From the NCBI RefSeq assembly GCF_000522985.1, contig NZ_CP007128.1:806001-870000 (forward strand): DNA of 64,000 nt. The letters are read 5' to 3'. Numbering within the stretch: position 1 is the stretch's first letter; every line of letters begins with the position of its first letter. This DNA is from Gemmatirosa kalamazoonensis. GTDB taxonomy: Bacteria > Gemmatimonadota > Gemmatimonadetes > Gemmatimonadales > Gemmatimonadaceae. Both the position numbers and the translations under genes were made by a program. A model generated the notes under the pieces. It did no database searches and was not told the origin of the DNA. It was given only the letters and a program-made list of their open reading frames with translations. Shown here piece after piece: positions 8,677-17,215 of the stretch.

Positions 8677-9210
8677 GTGCCCTGGTCGCTTCCCATCACC
8701 CGCGTGACCGCGCTCCTGCTCGGCGCGTGCACGCTCGACCTCACCGACCCGGCGCGGACCGGGCTGGCGACCGATCGCGCGTCGTACGTCGCGCGCTACG
8801 AGTCCGGCCAGGGCCCGTACCGGCAGTTCGCGTTCACGGTCGTCGCCCGGTTCACGAACCACACGGCGGGGACGCTCTACCTCGGCCGCTGCTACCCGGA
8901 TTCGCCGCACCCGATCTACGGTGTGGAGCTCGTCGACGCGTCGCGCAGCTCGTGGGGGTCGGCGTTCGGGCCCGCGTGGGCATGCGTCGGCCACGACGAG
9001 CAGATCGCCGTCGCCGCGGGCGAGACGCGCGTCGACACGCTGCTCCTGCGCGGCCCGAACGGGTGGGACGGGCGCACCGGCGAGGTGTTCGGCGCGATGG
9101 ACGGTGCGATGCGGCTCGTCTACCACGTGCAGGAGTGCCGCGGCGACGGCGCGTGCCCGAGCGCGCGGCTCGACGGTCGATCGAACGCGTTCACGGTCCG
9201 CGTGGACTGA
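8677..9210 (+). CDS. Hypothetical lipoprotein, 177 residues
   Basis: An N-terminal hydrophobic segment ends in LLLGAC, a lipobox, so the mature protein is probably membrane-anchored in the periplasm or outer membrane. The remainder looks like a beta-sandwich domain with several cysteines (CYPDS, WACVG, QECRGDGAC). I recognise no family. The start is a GTG at 8677; no other in-frame start retains the whole signal. Confidence 0.7.
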   Translation: MPWSLPITRVTALLLGACTLDLTDPARTGLATDRASYVARYESGQGPYRQFAFTVVARFTNHTAGTLYLGRCYPDSPHPIYGVELVDASRSSWGSAFGPAWACVGHDEQIAVAAGETRVDTLLLRGPNGWDGRTGEVFGAMDGAMRLVYHVQECRGDGACPSARLDGRSNAFTVRVD

Positions 9211-9297
9211 GGCGGCGCGGGGAGAGGTGACGACTGGTGGGCGGCGTGGCACGACGCCACCTTCCGCGCACTCTCCTCCCCACCCCGATCCACGGAC

Positions 9298-10539
9298 ATG
9301 TCGACGACGCTTCCCTCGGCGACGGCACGAGCGCCCTACACGGCCCCCGCGACGCCCGGCGGCCAGGGGCACGGCGCCGCGGTGCTGGCCAGCTTCCTCG
9401 GCTGGACGCTCGACGCGTTCGACTTCTTTCTCGTGGGGATGTCGCTCACGGCGATCGCGCGCGAGTTCGGCAAGAGCGACGCGGCGATCGCCCTGTCGAT
9501 CACGCTCACGCTCGCATTCCGCCCGGTCGGCGCGCTGATCTTCGGGCTCATGGCCGACCGCTACGGCCGCCGGCTGCCGCTGATGATCAACCTCGTGTTC
9601 TTCTCGGTGATCGAGGTGCTCTCCGGCCTCGCGCCGACGTACGCGAGCTTCCTCGTGCTGCGCGCGCTGTTCGGCATCGGGATGGGCGGCGAGTGGGGCG
9701 TCGGCGCGTCGCTCGCGATGGAGAAGGTGCCGCCACGGCTGCGCGGGCTGTTCTCCGGACTGCTGCAGGAGGGGTACGCGACCGGCTATCTCCTCGCCGC
9801 GATCGTGTACTTCTTCGTCTTCCCGCGCTGGGGATGGCGGCCGCTGTTCTTCATCGGCGGGCTCCCCGCGCTGCTGGCGATCTTCGTGCGCATGCGCGTG
9901 CAGGAGTCGGAGGTGTGGCAGCGCACGAAGCACGACTCCTGGTCGAGCCTCGGTCGCGGCATCGCGGCGCAGTGGAAGCTGTTCCTGTACCTCGTGGTGC
10001 TGATGACGATGATGAACTTCGTCTCGCACGGCACCCAGGACATGTACCCGACGTTCCTGCAGCGCGACTGGGGCTTCGCGCCGAAGGAGCGCTCGGCGCT
10101 CACCGCGCTGTCGATGGTGGGCGCGATCCTCGGTGGGCTCGCGTTCGGGCGACTCTCCGACCGCTTCGGCCGTCGGCGCACGATCGTGACCGCGCTCGTG
10201 CTCGCGATCCTCTGCATCCCGCTGTGGGCGTACGCGCCGACGGTGCCGCTGCTCGCGCTCGGCGCGTTCCTGCTCCAGTTCATGGTGCAGGGCGCGTGGG
10301 GGATCATCCCCGCGCACATCACGGAGCTCTCGCCCGACTCGGTGCGCGGGTTCCTTCCCGGCTTCGCGTACCAGGTCGGCGTGATGCTCGCCAGCGGCGT
10401 CGCGTACATCGAGGCGATCTTCGGCGGCCGCACGACGTACGCGAACGCGATGGCGCTCACCGCCGTGACGGTGTTCTCGTTAGGCGCGATCGTGGCGGCG
10501 CTCGGCAAGGAGCGGCGCGGCGCGACGTTCGGGACTTGA
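9298..10539 (+). CDS. MFS transporter, carboxylate/lactate (SHS/JEN-like) family
   Basis: A 413-residue permease with twelve predicted membrane helices. The opening GWTLDAFDFFLVG, the loop-2 motif GLMADRYGRR, GIGMGGEWGVG in helix 4 and GRLSDRFGRR in the central loop match the sialate:H+/lactate symporter branch of the major facilitator superfamily. A monocarboxylate or related organic acid is the likely substrate, taken up with protons; the exact compound cannot be read from sequence. It is a single gene flanked by a lipoprotein gene and a repeat locus. One CGTTAGGC octamer lies inside (10478-10485). Confidence 0.88.
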   Translation: MSTTLPSATARAPYTAPATPGGQGHGAAVLASFLGWTLDAFDFFLVGMSLTAIAREFGKSDAAIALSITLTLAFRPVGALIFGLMADRYGRRLPLMINLVFFSVIEVLSGLAPTYASFLVLRALFGIGMGGEWGVGASLAMEKVPPRLRGLFSGLLQEGYATGYLLAAIVYFFVFPRWGWRPLFFIGGLPALLAIFVRMRVQESEVWQRTKHDSWSSLGRGIAAQWKLFLYLVVLMTMMNFVSHGTQDMYPTFLQRDWGFAPKERSALTALSMVGAILGGLAFGRLSDRFGRRRTIVTALVLAILCIPLWAYAPTVPLLALGAFLLQFMVQGAWGIIPAHITELSPDSVRGFLPGFAYQVGVMLASGVAYIEAIFGGRTTYANAMALTAVTVFSLGAIVAALGKERRGATFGT

Positions 10540-10548
10540 CCCAAGACC

Positions 10549-10665
10549 GCGGCGCCGAAGCGTCGGCGCTGATGCTACGGCTCTGATGCTTCGGCGCTGG
10601 TAACGCGTGGTACCAGCGCCGCAGTTCCAGCGCCGAGGCATCAGCGCCGCCGTATCAGCGCCGCC
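10549..10665. repeat. GGCGCTGAT-type inverted array, copy 1
   Basis: The left half has units GGCGCTGATGC and GGCGCTGGTA. The centre is close to the palindrome ACGCGT, and the right half has the reverse complements CAGCGCCG-(C)A(G)T. It fills the gap between the MFS and LURP-one genes. Copies of the same family sit at 11173-11289 and 21767-21884. Confidence 0.85.
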
Positions 10666-10677
10666 TCACCAGAACTC

Positions 10678-11172
10678 ATGCGCTACGTCCTCCGACAGAA
10701 GCTCTTGAGCTGGGGCGACGACTTCACCGTCCGCGACGAGGCGGGGAACGACGTCTTCCTCGTCGACGGCAAGGCGTTCAGCTTCGGCGACCAGCTCGCG
10801 TTCCGCGACATGGCGGGCAACGAGCTCGCGTTCATCAAGCAGAAGGTCTTCAACTGGAGCCCGACGTACGAGATCTGGCGCGACGGCCGCCTCGCCGCGG
10901 TCGTCAAGCGGGAGCTGTTCTCGTTCTTCCACCACCGCTTCACCGTCGACGTCCCCGGCCCGGACGACCTCGAGGCCGAGGGAGACCTCGTCGACCACGA
11001 GTACGAGCTGCGCCGCGGCGAACGCGTCGCGGCCGTCGTCTCCAAGCGGTGGTTCACGTGGGCCGACACGTACGGCATCGACGTCGCCGATGGCGAGGAC
11101 GACGTGCTGGTCCTCGCGAGCGCCGTCGTGATCGATCTCGCGTGTCACCCCGACGACGGGAAACGGCATTGA
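10678..11172 (+). CDS. LURP-one-related (LOR/YxjI family) protein
   Basis: A 164-residue protein with the repeating beta-strand pattern of the LOR/Tubby-like fold (MRYVLRQKLLSWGDDFTVRDEAGNDVF..VDGK at the start, then AFSFGDQLAFRD and IKQKVFNW). Members are small beta-barrel proteins of unknown biochemical role, some thought to bind membrane lipids or act as scramblase-like proteins. Length is normal and the start ATG is unambiguous. It stands between two copies of the same inverted repeat, as if boxed by them. Confidence 0.85.
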   Translation: MRYVLRQKLLSWGDDFTVRDEAGNDVFLVDGKAFSFGDQLAFRDMAGNELAFIKQKVFNWSPTYEIWRDGRLAAVVKRELFSFFHHRFTVDVPGPDDLEAEGDLVDHEYELRRGERVAAVVSKRWFTWADTYGIDVADGEDDVLVLASAVVIDLACHPDDGKRH

Positions 11173-11289
11173 GGCGGCGCTGATACGTCGGCGCTGGTGA
11201 GGCGGCTCTGTACTGCGGCGCTGATACCACGCAGTACCAGCGCCGAAGTATCGGAGCCGCAGTACCAGCGCCGCAGTACCAGCGCCGCC
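11173..11289. repeat. GGCGCTGAT-type inverted array, copy 2
   Basis: Same architecture as the locus at 10549. Units GGCGCTGATAC and GGCGCTGGTGA occur on the left, a centre CTGATACCACGCAGTACCAG follows, and CAGCGCCGMAGTA units lie on the right. It starts at the stop codon of the LURP-one gene and ends 10 bp before the DUF72 gene. Confidence 0.85.
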
Positions 11290-11299
11290 CCACCGAGAC

Positions 11300-12025
11300 A
11301 TGATCCACGTCGGCACCTCCGGATGGTCGTACGCCCACTGGACGAACGTGCTGTATCCGGAGGGGCTCCTCCCGCGGCAGCGGCTCGACGTCTACGCGCG
11401 CCACTTCGCCACGGTCGAGCTGAACGCGAGCTACTACCGGTGGCCGCGGGCGAGCGCGTTCGCGTCGTGGCGACGGCGGCTGCCGGCGGGGTTCTCGATG
11501 AGCGTGAAGGCGCCCGGACTACTCACGCACGTTAGGCGGCTGTACGGTCCCGAGCGGTGGACGGCGCGCATCGCGCGCGACCTCGCGCGGCTCGGCGACC
11601 GCGTCGGGCCGCTGCTCGTGCAGCTCTCGCCGCACCAGCCGATCGACGAGCCGCGCCTCGCGTACTTCCTCGCCGGCCTGCCCGCCGGACTCCGCGTCGC
11701 CGTCGAGCTCCGGCACCCGAGCTGGCACACCGGGCGCGTGCTCGACCTGCTCGAGCGCCACGACGCCGCGTACTGCGTCATGAGCGGGGCGCACCTGCCG
11801 TGCGTGCTGCGCGCCACGGCGCGGTTCGTGTACGTGCGGCTGCACGGTCCCGACCGCGAGCACCTCTACGCGGGCTCGTACTCCGACGACGACCTGCGGT
11901 GGTGGGCGGACCGCGTCCGCGAATGGGACGCGCAGGGGCGCGACGTGTTCGCCTACTTCAACAACGACGGATTCGGCCACGCCGTGCGCAACGCCGCCAC
12001 GCTCCGCCACCTGCTCCGCGCCTGA
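11300..12025 (+). CDS. DUF72 (YecE-like) protein A
   Basis: A TIM-barrel-like DUF72 protein of 241 residues. It shows the family signatures GTSGWSYAHW at the N-terminus, the conserved NASYYRWP, LVQLSPH, VELRHPSW and YVRLHG, and a C-terminal Y-F-N-N-D-x-x-G-H-A. The fold resembles phosphate-binding or endonuclease-IV-like barrels, but no activity is established. It is followed after 3 bp by a second DUF72 gene and then an aldo/keto reductase, forming a three-gene operon. Confidence 0.9.
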   Translation: MIHVGTSGWSYAHWTNVLYPEGLLPRQRLDVYARHFATVELNASYYRWPRASAFASWRRRLPAGFSMSVKAPGLLTHVRRLYGPERWTARIARDLARLGDRVGPLLVQLSPHQPIDEPRLAYFLAGLPAGLRVAVELRHPSWHTGRVLDLLERHDAAYCVMSGAHLPCVLRATARFVYVRLHGPDREHLYAGSYSDDDLRWWADRVREWDAQGRDVFAYFNNDGFGHAVRNAATLRHLLRA

Positions 12026-12028
12026 CGG

Positions 12029-12763
12029 GTGCCTAACACCACGCGGTATCTCGTCGGCACCGCGGGATGGTCGCTGCCGAAGGAGGAGCAGCCGCACTTC
12101 CCGCCGCCGGAGGCCGGCACGCACCTCACGCGCTACGCGGCGGTGCTCCCCGCGGTCGAGATCAACTCGTCGTTCTACCGGCCGCACCGCCCGTCGAGCT
12201 ACGCGCGGTGGGCGGCGAGCGTGCCGGCATCGTTCCGCTTCGCGGTGAAGATCCCACGCACGATCACGCACGAGCGCAAGCTCGCCGACGCGGCCGACCT
12301 CCTCGACGCGTTCCTCCCGGGCCCCGCCGCGCTCGGCGAGACGCTCGGATGCCTGCTCGTGCAGCTCCCGCCGAGCCTCGCGCTCGACCCCCGAGTCGCG
12401 ACGCGGTTCCTCGCCGATCTGCGCGCGCGCCACGACGGCCCCGTCGCGATCGAGCCGCGACACGCCACCTGGTTCACCCCCGCGGCCGAGTCGATGCTGC
12501 GCGACGCGCGGATCGCGCGCGTCGCCGCCGATCCGCCACGGGCGGCGGGCGACGGCGAACCGGGCGGGTTCGACGGGTTCGCGTACTATCGGCTGCACGG
12601 CGCGCCGCGGATCTACTACTCGAACTACGACGACGCGTACCTCGATGCGCTCGCCGCGCGGCTGCGCGCGCATGCCGGCGACGCGTGGTGCATCTTCGAC
12701 AACACCGCGCTCGGCGCCGCGTGGACGAACGCGCGCACGCTGCTCCACCGACTCCGCACATGA
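12029..12763 (+). CDS. DUF72 (YecE-like) protein B
   Basis: A second, divergent DUF72 paralogue of 244 residues: GTAGWSLP, EINSSFYRPH, VKIPRTITH, LLVQLPPS, IEPRHATWF, YYRLHGAPR and a C-terminal IFDNTALGAAW. The start is a GTG whose next two codons form the octamer variant GCCTAACA. The stop overlaps the reductase start by ATGA (12760-12763), so it is translationally coupled. Having two paralogues side by side suggests either a heteromer or related substrates; this is inference. Confidence 0.9.
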   Translation: MPNTTRYLVGTAGWSLPKEEQPHFPPPEAGTHLTRYAAVLPAVEINSSFYRPHRPSSYARWAASVPASFRFAVKIPRTITHERKLADAADLLDAFLPGPAALGETLGCLLVQLPPSLALDPRVATRFLADLRARHDGPVAIEPRHATWFTPAAESMLRDARIARVAADPPRAAGDGEPGGFDGFAYYRLHGAPRIYYSNYDDAYLDALAARLRAHAGDAWCIFDNTALGAAWTNARTLLHRLRT

Positions 12764-13701
12764 CCACCCCTCGCTTCTCTCCCCGCCGCCCTCTCGGCCG
12801 CACCGGCTTCCGCGCCACCGCGCTCGGCATCGGCGACGTCGCCGATCCCAACGTGCCGCTCGATGCGTGCGTCGCCACCGCGCGCCGCGCGCTCGACGCG
12901 GGGCTCAACGTGATCGACACCGCACCGAACTACGAGGACGGCTACTCCGAGCAGATCGTCGGCCTCGCGCTGCGCGACGAGCGGTACGCGCGCGCGGACG
13001 TGTTCGTCATCGACAAGATCGACGAGCTCGATGCACCCGTCGGCCCGCAGGTGGACGCGTCGCTCGCGCGGCTCGGACTCCCGTTCGCCGACGCGTTCGT
13101 GTTCCACAACCTGTCGTCGATGGCGACGTTCGACCGGCTCGCCGCGCCCGGCGGCGGGTTCGACCAGCTCGCGGAGTGCATCGCCGCGGGGAAGACCCGC
13201 TTCCGCGGGATTTCGTCGCACAGCCCCGACGTGCTGCGCGCCGCGCTCGACGCGGACCTGTGCGACGTCGCGATGTTCCCCGTCGGGCCGTTCGTCGACC
13301 CGCGCTACGTGGAGGAGATCCTCCCGCTCGCCCGCGCGCGCGACGTCGGCACGGTGTGCTTCAAGACGTTCGGCGCGGGCAAGCTGCTCGGCGACTCCGT
13401 AGGGTACAACCAGCCGCTGTCCGAGCGCCCGCGGGGCAAGCTCTCCTCCGGCGGCGCCGACGCCGGCGTCGCGACGCTCCCGCGGCTCGGCGTCGCCGAA
13501 TGCCTGCACTACACGCTCACGCTCGACCCCGACGTCGCGCTGCTGGGCATGAGCTTCACGAACGAGCAGGACGCCGCGTTCGCCGCCGCGCGCTCGTTCC
13601 GCCCGCTCTCGCCCGACGAGATGGACGACGTGCGCCGCCGGGCGATCGACGCGCGGCGCGACAAGGGGCCGTGCTGGTGGAATCCCGACCCGGAGGCGTG
13701 A
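12760..13701 (+). CDS. Aldo/keto reductase family oxidoreductase
   Basis: A 313-residue NADPH-type aldo/keto reductase. The opening PLGRTGFRATALGIG, the tetrad candidates Asp/Tyr in IDTAPNYEDGYSE, Lys in VIDKIDE and His in VFHNLSS, and the late GMSFTNEQDAAF (cofactor-loop analogue) are visible. It would reduce an aldehyde or ketone to an alcohol. It is coupled to the upstream DUF72 gene by a 4-bp overlap. Its 3' end abuts the second composite repeat. Substrate unknown. Confidence 0.88.
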   Translation: MTTPRFSPRRPLGRTGFRATALGIGDVADPNVPLDACVATARRALDAGLNVIDTAPNYEDGYSEQIVGLALRDERYARADVFVIDKIDELDAPVGPQVDASLARLGLPFADAFVFHNLSSMATFDRLAAPGGGFDQLAECIAAGKTRFRGISSHSPDVLRAALDADLCDVAMFPVGPFVDPRYVEEILPLARARDVGTVCFKTFGAGKLLGDSVGYNQPLSERPRGKLSSGGADAGVATLPRLGVAECLHYTLTLDPDVALLGMSFTNEQDAAFAAARSFRPLSPDEMDDVRRRAIDARRDKGPCWWNPDPEA

Positions 13702-13705
13702 GGAA

Positions 13706-14066
13706 ATTCGACGGCGGGACGATTGACGGCGGGACGACGAACGGCGGGACGACGAACGGCGGGATGTCTACGGCGGGATGTCTACGGCGGGATGTCTACG
13801 GCGGGAGCGCGCGCGGGATCGTAGTTACCAGGGGGGCTCCCCCCCCTTCGCCCAAGGTGCTATGCGCTGAACGCGCACCGGTACCAAACCGGCGCGCCAC
13901 GGATCTCGTACAACGCGTCGGCGCCCGCAGTCGATCGTCCCGCAGTCGATCGTCCCGCAGTCGATCGTCCCGCAGTCGATCGTCCCGCAGTCGGTCGTCC
14001 CGCAGTCGATCGTCCCGCCGTCAGGCGTCCCGCCGTCAGCCGTCAGCTCGCCCCGCCGTAAGCCCC
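13706..14066. repeat. Composite inverted-array locus 2 around a G6-CT-C6 element
   Basis: This fills a 367-bp gap. The left arm (about 13708-13805) has units CGGCGGGACGA and then CGGCGGGATGTCTA repeated. The core (13821-13895) is the dispersed element in its GTAGTTACCAGG variant. The right arm (about 13927-14060) contains six GTCGATCGTCCCGCA-type units, then GTCCCGCCGTCA. The right-arm units are the reverse complement of the left-arm units of the locus at 7335, and the left-arm units match the right arm there. No gene is supported. Confidence 0.85.
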
Positions 14067-14068
14067 CG

Positions 14069-15067
14069 ATGCGCATCCCATACGACACGCTCCGCGACAC
14101 GCTCGCCACGCTCCTAACGTCGTTAGGCTTCCCCGCCGACGACGCGGCCGAGTGCGCGCGCGTGTTCGCGGACGCGAGCCGCGACGGCGTCGCGTCGCAC
14201 GGGCTCGACCGGGTCCCGCGGTTCGTCGGCATGGTGCGCGACGGCGTCGTCGATCCCGCGGCGCGACCGGTCACCCTGGCCACGCACGGCGCGCTGGAGC
14301 GGTGGGACGGTCGGCGCGGCGCCGGGCCGCTGAACGCGGGCCGCGCGATGGACCGCGCGATCGCGCTCGCCCGCGCGCACGGCGTCGGCTGCGTCGCGCT
14401 CGGCAACACGAACCACTGGATGCGCGGCGGCACCTACGGCTGGCAGGCCGCGGACGCCGGCGTGGTCGGGCTCTGCTGGACGAACACGCTCCCCAACATG
14501 CCGCCCTGGGGCTCGGCCGTGCCGAGGCTCGGCAACAACCCGCTCGTCGTCGCCGTGCCGCGCGCGGACGGACACGTGGTGCTCGACATGGCCATGTCGC
14601 AGTTCTCCTACGGCGCGCTCGCCTCGCACCGCCGGCGCGGCGAGCCGCTCCCCGTGCCGGGCGGCTTCGACGAGGCCGGCGCGCTCACCACCGACCCTGC
14701 GGGCATCGAGCGGTCGGGGCGCGTCCTGCCGATCGGCTACTGGAAGGGGAGCGGGCTGTCGCTCGTGCTCGACCTCGTCGCCGCGCTGCTCGCCGGCGGG
14801 CGGGCGACCCACGAGATCCCCACCGACCCGGCGCGCGAGAGCGGGCTCTCCCAGCTCTTCCTCGCGATCGACCCCGCGCTCGGCGACGGACCCGGCTCGA
14901 CGATCGTGGACGCGGTCGTCGACGACCTGCACCACGCGACCGGCGCGCGCTATCCCGGCGAGCGGGCGCTCCGCACGCGCGAGGTCAGTCTGCGCGACGG
15001 CGTGGCGGTCGACGACGAGGTGTGGACGCTCGTCCGGAGTTGGGTCGAGAAGGGAAGCATTTCGTGA
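14069..15067 (+). CDS. dlgD: Ldh_2-family oxidoreductase, likely 3-dehydro-L-gulonate 2-dehydrogenase
   Basis: A 332-residue NAD(P)H-dependent 2-oxoacid reductase of the malate/L-lactate (Ldh_2) family. Residues SHG(L)-R near 45, GNTNHWMRGGTYGWQAA, CWTNTLPNMPPWG, MSQFSYGAL and PIGYWKGSGLSLVLD match the YiaK/DlgD branch, which reduces 2,3-diketo-L-gulonate (3-dehydro-L-gulonate) in sugar-acid catabolism. No other genes of that pathway are nearby, so the physiological substrate stays open. Two inverted octamers sit near the N-terminus (14113-14128). The following small gene is on the same strand. Confidence 0.85.
   Translation: MRIPYDTLRDTLATLLTSLGFPADDAAECARVFADASRDGVASHGLDRVPRFVGMVRDGVVDPAARPVTLATHGALERWDGRRGAGPLNAGRAMDRAIALARAHGVGCVALGNTNHWMRGGTYGWQAADAGVVGLCWTNTLPNMPPWGSAVPRLGNNPLVVAVPRADGHVVLDMAMSQFSYGALASHRRRGEPLPVPGGFDEAGALTTDPAGIERSGRVLPIGYWKGSGLSLVLDLVAALLAGGRATHEIPTDPARESGLSQLFLAIDPALGDGPGSTIVDAVVDDLHHATGARYPGERALRTREVSLRDGVAVDDEVWTLVRSWVEKGSIS
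14113..14128. repeat. Inverted pair of the CGTTAGGC octamer
   Basis: CCTAACG at 14113-14119 is followed by CGTTAGGC at 14121-14128, forming a short hairpin-capable pair inside the dlgD coding region (about codons 15-20). Confidence 0.8.
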
Positions 15068-15160
15068 GTGCCGTCACGCTGGCCCGGGGCTTTCATGAGC
15101 GCCACGTCTCGAACGGCGCTGATTTACACCGACTCCCTCTCCAGACCGACCGGCGACGCG

Positions 15161-15538
15161 ATGTCCGTCCGCGAGTTCCGAGCACCCGATGGCCGACAGT
15201 GGCGCGTGTGGGACGTGCGCCCGAACGAGGAGGCCGCCGAGCGGCGGCGGTCCGATCGCCGGGTGACGCCCATCGAGTCGCTCGACGACCCGCCCGTGCT
15301 CGAGCGGCGGCATAGCGCCGACCGCCGCACGCCGGGCGGCACCCGGCCGCGCATGCGCCCCGGCGACCTGCTCCCCGATCGGTGGCGCGACGGGTGGCTC
15401 GTCTACGAGGACGTCAGCGGCACCGGACACGAGACGCGGCGGCTCGCACCCATCCCGCCGCAGTGGGAGTCGCTCAGCGAGGCGGAGCTCGCGGCGCGGC
15501 TCGATCAGGCGGTCGTGAGCAAGCGCCTGCTGAGCTGA
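15161..15538 (+). CDS. Small arginine-rich hypothetical protein, 125 residues
   Basis: A hydrophilic protein opening MSVREFRAPDGRQWRVWDVRP, then repeated acidic/basic stretches (RRRSDRR, ERRHSADRRT) and an aromatic segment DRWRDGWLVYED. No family is recognised. In-frame GTG (15068) and ATG (15095) starts upstream are possible; the ATG at 15161 gives the most natural N-terminus. It converges on the histidine kinase with a 3-bp gap. Confidence 0.65.
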   Translation: MSVREFRAPDGRQWRVWDVRPNEEAAERRRSDRRVTPIESLDDPPVLERRHSADRRTPGGTRPRMRPGDLLPDRWRDGWLVYEDVSGTGHETRRLAPIPPQWESLSEAELAARLDQAVVSKRLLS

Positions 15539-15541
15539 GCG

Positions 15542-17215
15542 TCAGCGGACGGGCCCCTCGCTGCTCGCCTGCGCCAGCGCCCGCAGGCTCCACCGCTCGG
15601 CGTCCTCGAGCAACCGGCCGAGCACCACCGTCGCCTCGAAGACGCGCTCGTCGTCGTCGCGCGGAAAGCAGCGGCGGCAGGCGCGCAGCAGCTCCTCGCG
15701 CAGCACCACGTACTCGCGCCGCAGCTCGTCCTCGGTCCACCCGAGCCGCGCGCGCTGCTGCCCATGGCGCTCCGCCACGAGCCGGCGAATGTCGGCCCCA
15801 TCGTCGAGGATCGACGACGGCTGGCCGGCCGAGTCCTCGAGCACCATCAGCGCGCCGGCGATGTCGGCGACGAGCGTGGCGGCGTGGTCGGCGAGCTGCG
15901 AGAAGCGGAGGTCGCGCGCCGCGTCCGCCACCGGCTCCACGCGCAACCGCTCCACGAACGTGTCGACGATCGTCTCGACCTCGCGGAGCAGCGCGTCGCC
16001 CACCTCGCCCATGCCGCGCACCACCGGATCGCGTCCGCTGAGCGACGCGAGCCGCCCGGGCGCGGGCGGCGCGTCGGCCGCGGGCAGCCACACCGTGAAC
16101 GTCGACCCCTCCCCGAGGGTGCTGCGCGCCGTCACGTCGCCGCTCATGAGCCGCGCCAGCCGCCGGCTGATCGCGAGCCCGAGCCCCGAGCCGTCGCGCC
16201 CGCGCGTGAGCCCGTGGTCCCCCTGCACGAACGGCGCGAAGACCCGCTCGAGCTGATCGGGCGCGATGCCCTTCCCCGTGTCCTGCACGCGCAGCGCGAT
16301 CCACGGCCGAGCGCCGTGCAGCTTCGCCTCCGCGTCCGGCCGCGCCGTCGTCTCCACGACCACCGTCACCGACCCGCCGGCCGGCGTGAACTTCACCGCG
16401 TTCGACAGGAGGTTCACGAGGATCTGCCGCACGCGGTGCTCGTCGGCGAGCACCACGAGCCGCGCGTCGCGGTCCACCCGCGCGGAGAGCGTGAGGCCGT
16501 GCGCCTCCGCCATCGGCTGCACGAGCACGAGCGCCGCGTCCACCGCCGGGATGACGGCGATCGGCACGCGCGTCACCGTGAGCCGTCCCGCCTCGACGCG
16601 CGCGAGATCGAGGATCTCGTTCACGAGCTCCAGCAGGTGCCGGCCGCTCGCCACGATGCGCTCGAGCTGCTGCCGCTGGGCGTCGGTGAGCGGCCCGCCG
16701 ATGCCGAGCGACAGCAGGTCCGCGTAGCCGAGCACCGCGTTCAGCGGCGTGCGCAGCTCGTGGCTCATCATCGTGAGGAACTGGCTCTTCGCCTGGCTCG
16801 CCGCCTCCGCCTGCAGGCGAGCCGAGCGCTCCTCGCCGAGCAGCCGCTCGCGCTCCTCGGCCAGCTTGCGGTCGGTGACGTCGCGCAGCGAGACGAGCGA
16901 CGCCTGCACGCCGTCCCACACGATGTCGACGGCGCGCAGCTCCGCCGTCACGACGTCCCCGCGGCGCACGACCTCGATCTCCGTCGTCCCGCCGGCGACG
17001 AGCGGGAAGCCGAACGGCGCGCCGGCGAGCGTGTCCGCCGACCGCTGGAACAGCGCCTCCGCCGCCGGGTTCACGAACCGGATCGTCCCCGCGCGGTCGA
17101 CGACGACGATGCCGTCGGCGAGATGCTCCACGATCCCGCGCAGCACGTCCTGCGCGGGCGGCTGCGGTGCGGCGCCGTCCGACGGCGGCGACTCGGGGCG
17201 CATGACGCCGCTCAC
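15542..17215 (-). CDS. PAS-containing sensor histidine kinase of the kai operon with C-terminal RsbRD_N-like domain
   Basis: A soluble kinase of 557 residues (GTG start) or 553 (ATG at 17203). It has a PAS domain at about 25-135 (ADGIVVVDRAGTIRFVNPAA), a short coiled coil, HisKA with the phospho-acceptor His in MMSHELRTPLNAVLGY, and HATPase_c with N (NLLSNAVKF), G1 (DTGKGI) and G2 (GSGLGLAI) boxes. The last ~150 residues form a helical domain (ERHGQQRARLGWTEDELRREY) resembling the globin-like RsbRD_N domain. There is no receiver or membrane segment. The GTG overlaps the kaiC stop (GTGA), so it is coupled to kaiC and is a candidate output partner of the Kai proteins. Confidence 0.88.
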   Translation of the reverse strand: MSGVMRPESPPSDGAAPQPPAQDVLRGIVEHLADGIVVVDRAGTIRFVNPAAEALFQRSADTLAGAPFGFPLVAGGTTEIEVVRRGDVVTAELRAVDIVWDGVQASLVSLRDVTDRKLAEERERLLGEERSARLQAEAASQAKSQFLTMMSHELRTPLNAVLGYADLLSLGIGGPLTDAQRQQLERIVASGRHLLELVNEILDLARVEAGRLTVTRVPIAVIPAVDAALVLVQPMAEAHGLTLSARVDRDARLVVLADEHRVRQILVNLLSNAVKFTPAGGSVTVVVETTARPDAEAKLHGARPWIALRVQDTGKGIAPDQLERVFAPFVQGDHGLTRGRDGSGLGLAISRRLARLMSGDVTARSTLGEGSTFTVWLPAADAPPAPGRLASLSGRDPVVRGMGEVGDALLREVETIVDTFVERLRVEPVADAARDLRFSQLADHAATLVADIAGALMVLEDSAGQPSSILDDGADIRRLVAERHGQQRARLGWTEDELRREYVVLREELLRACRRCFPRDDDERVFEATVVLGRLLEDAERWSLRALAQASSEGPVR

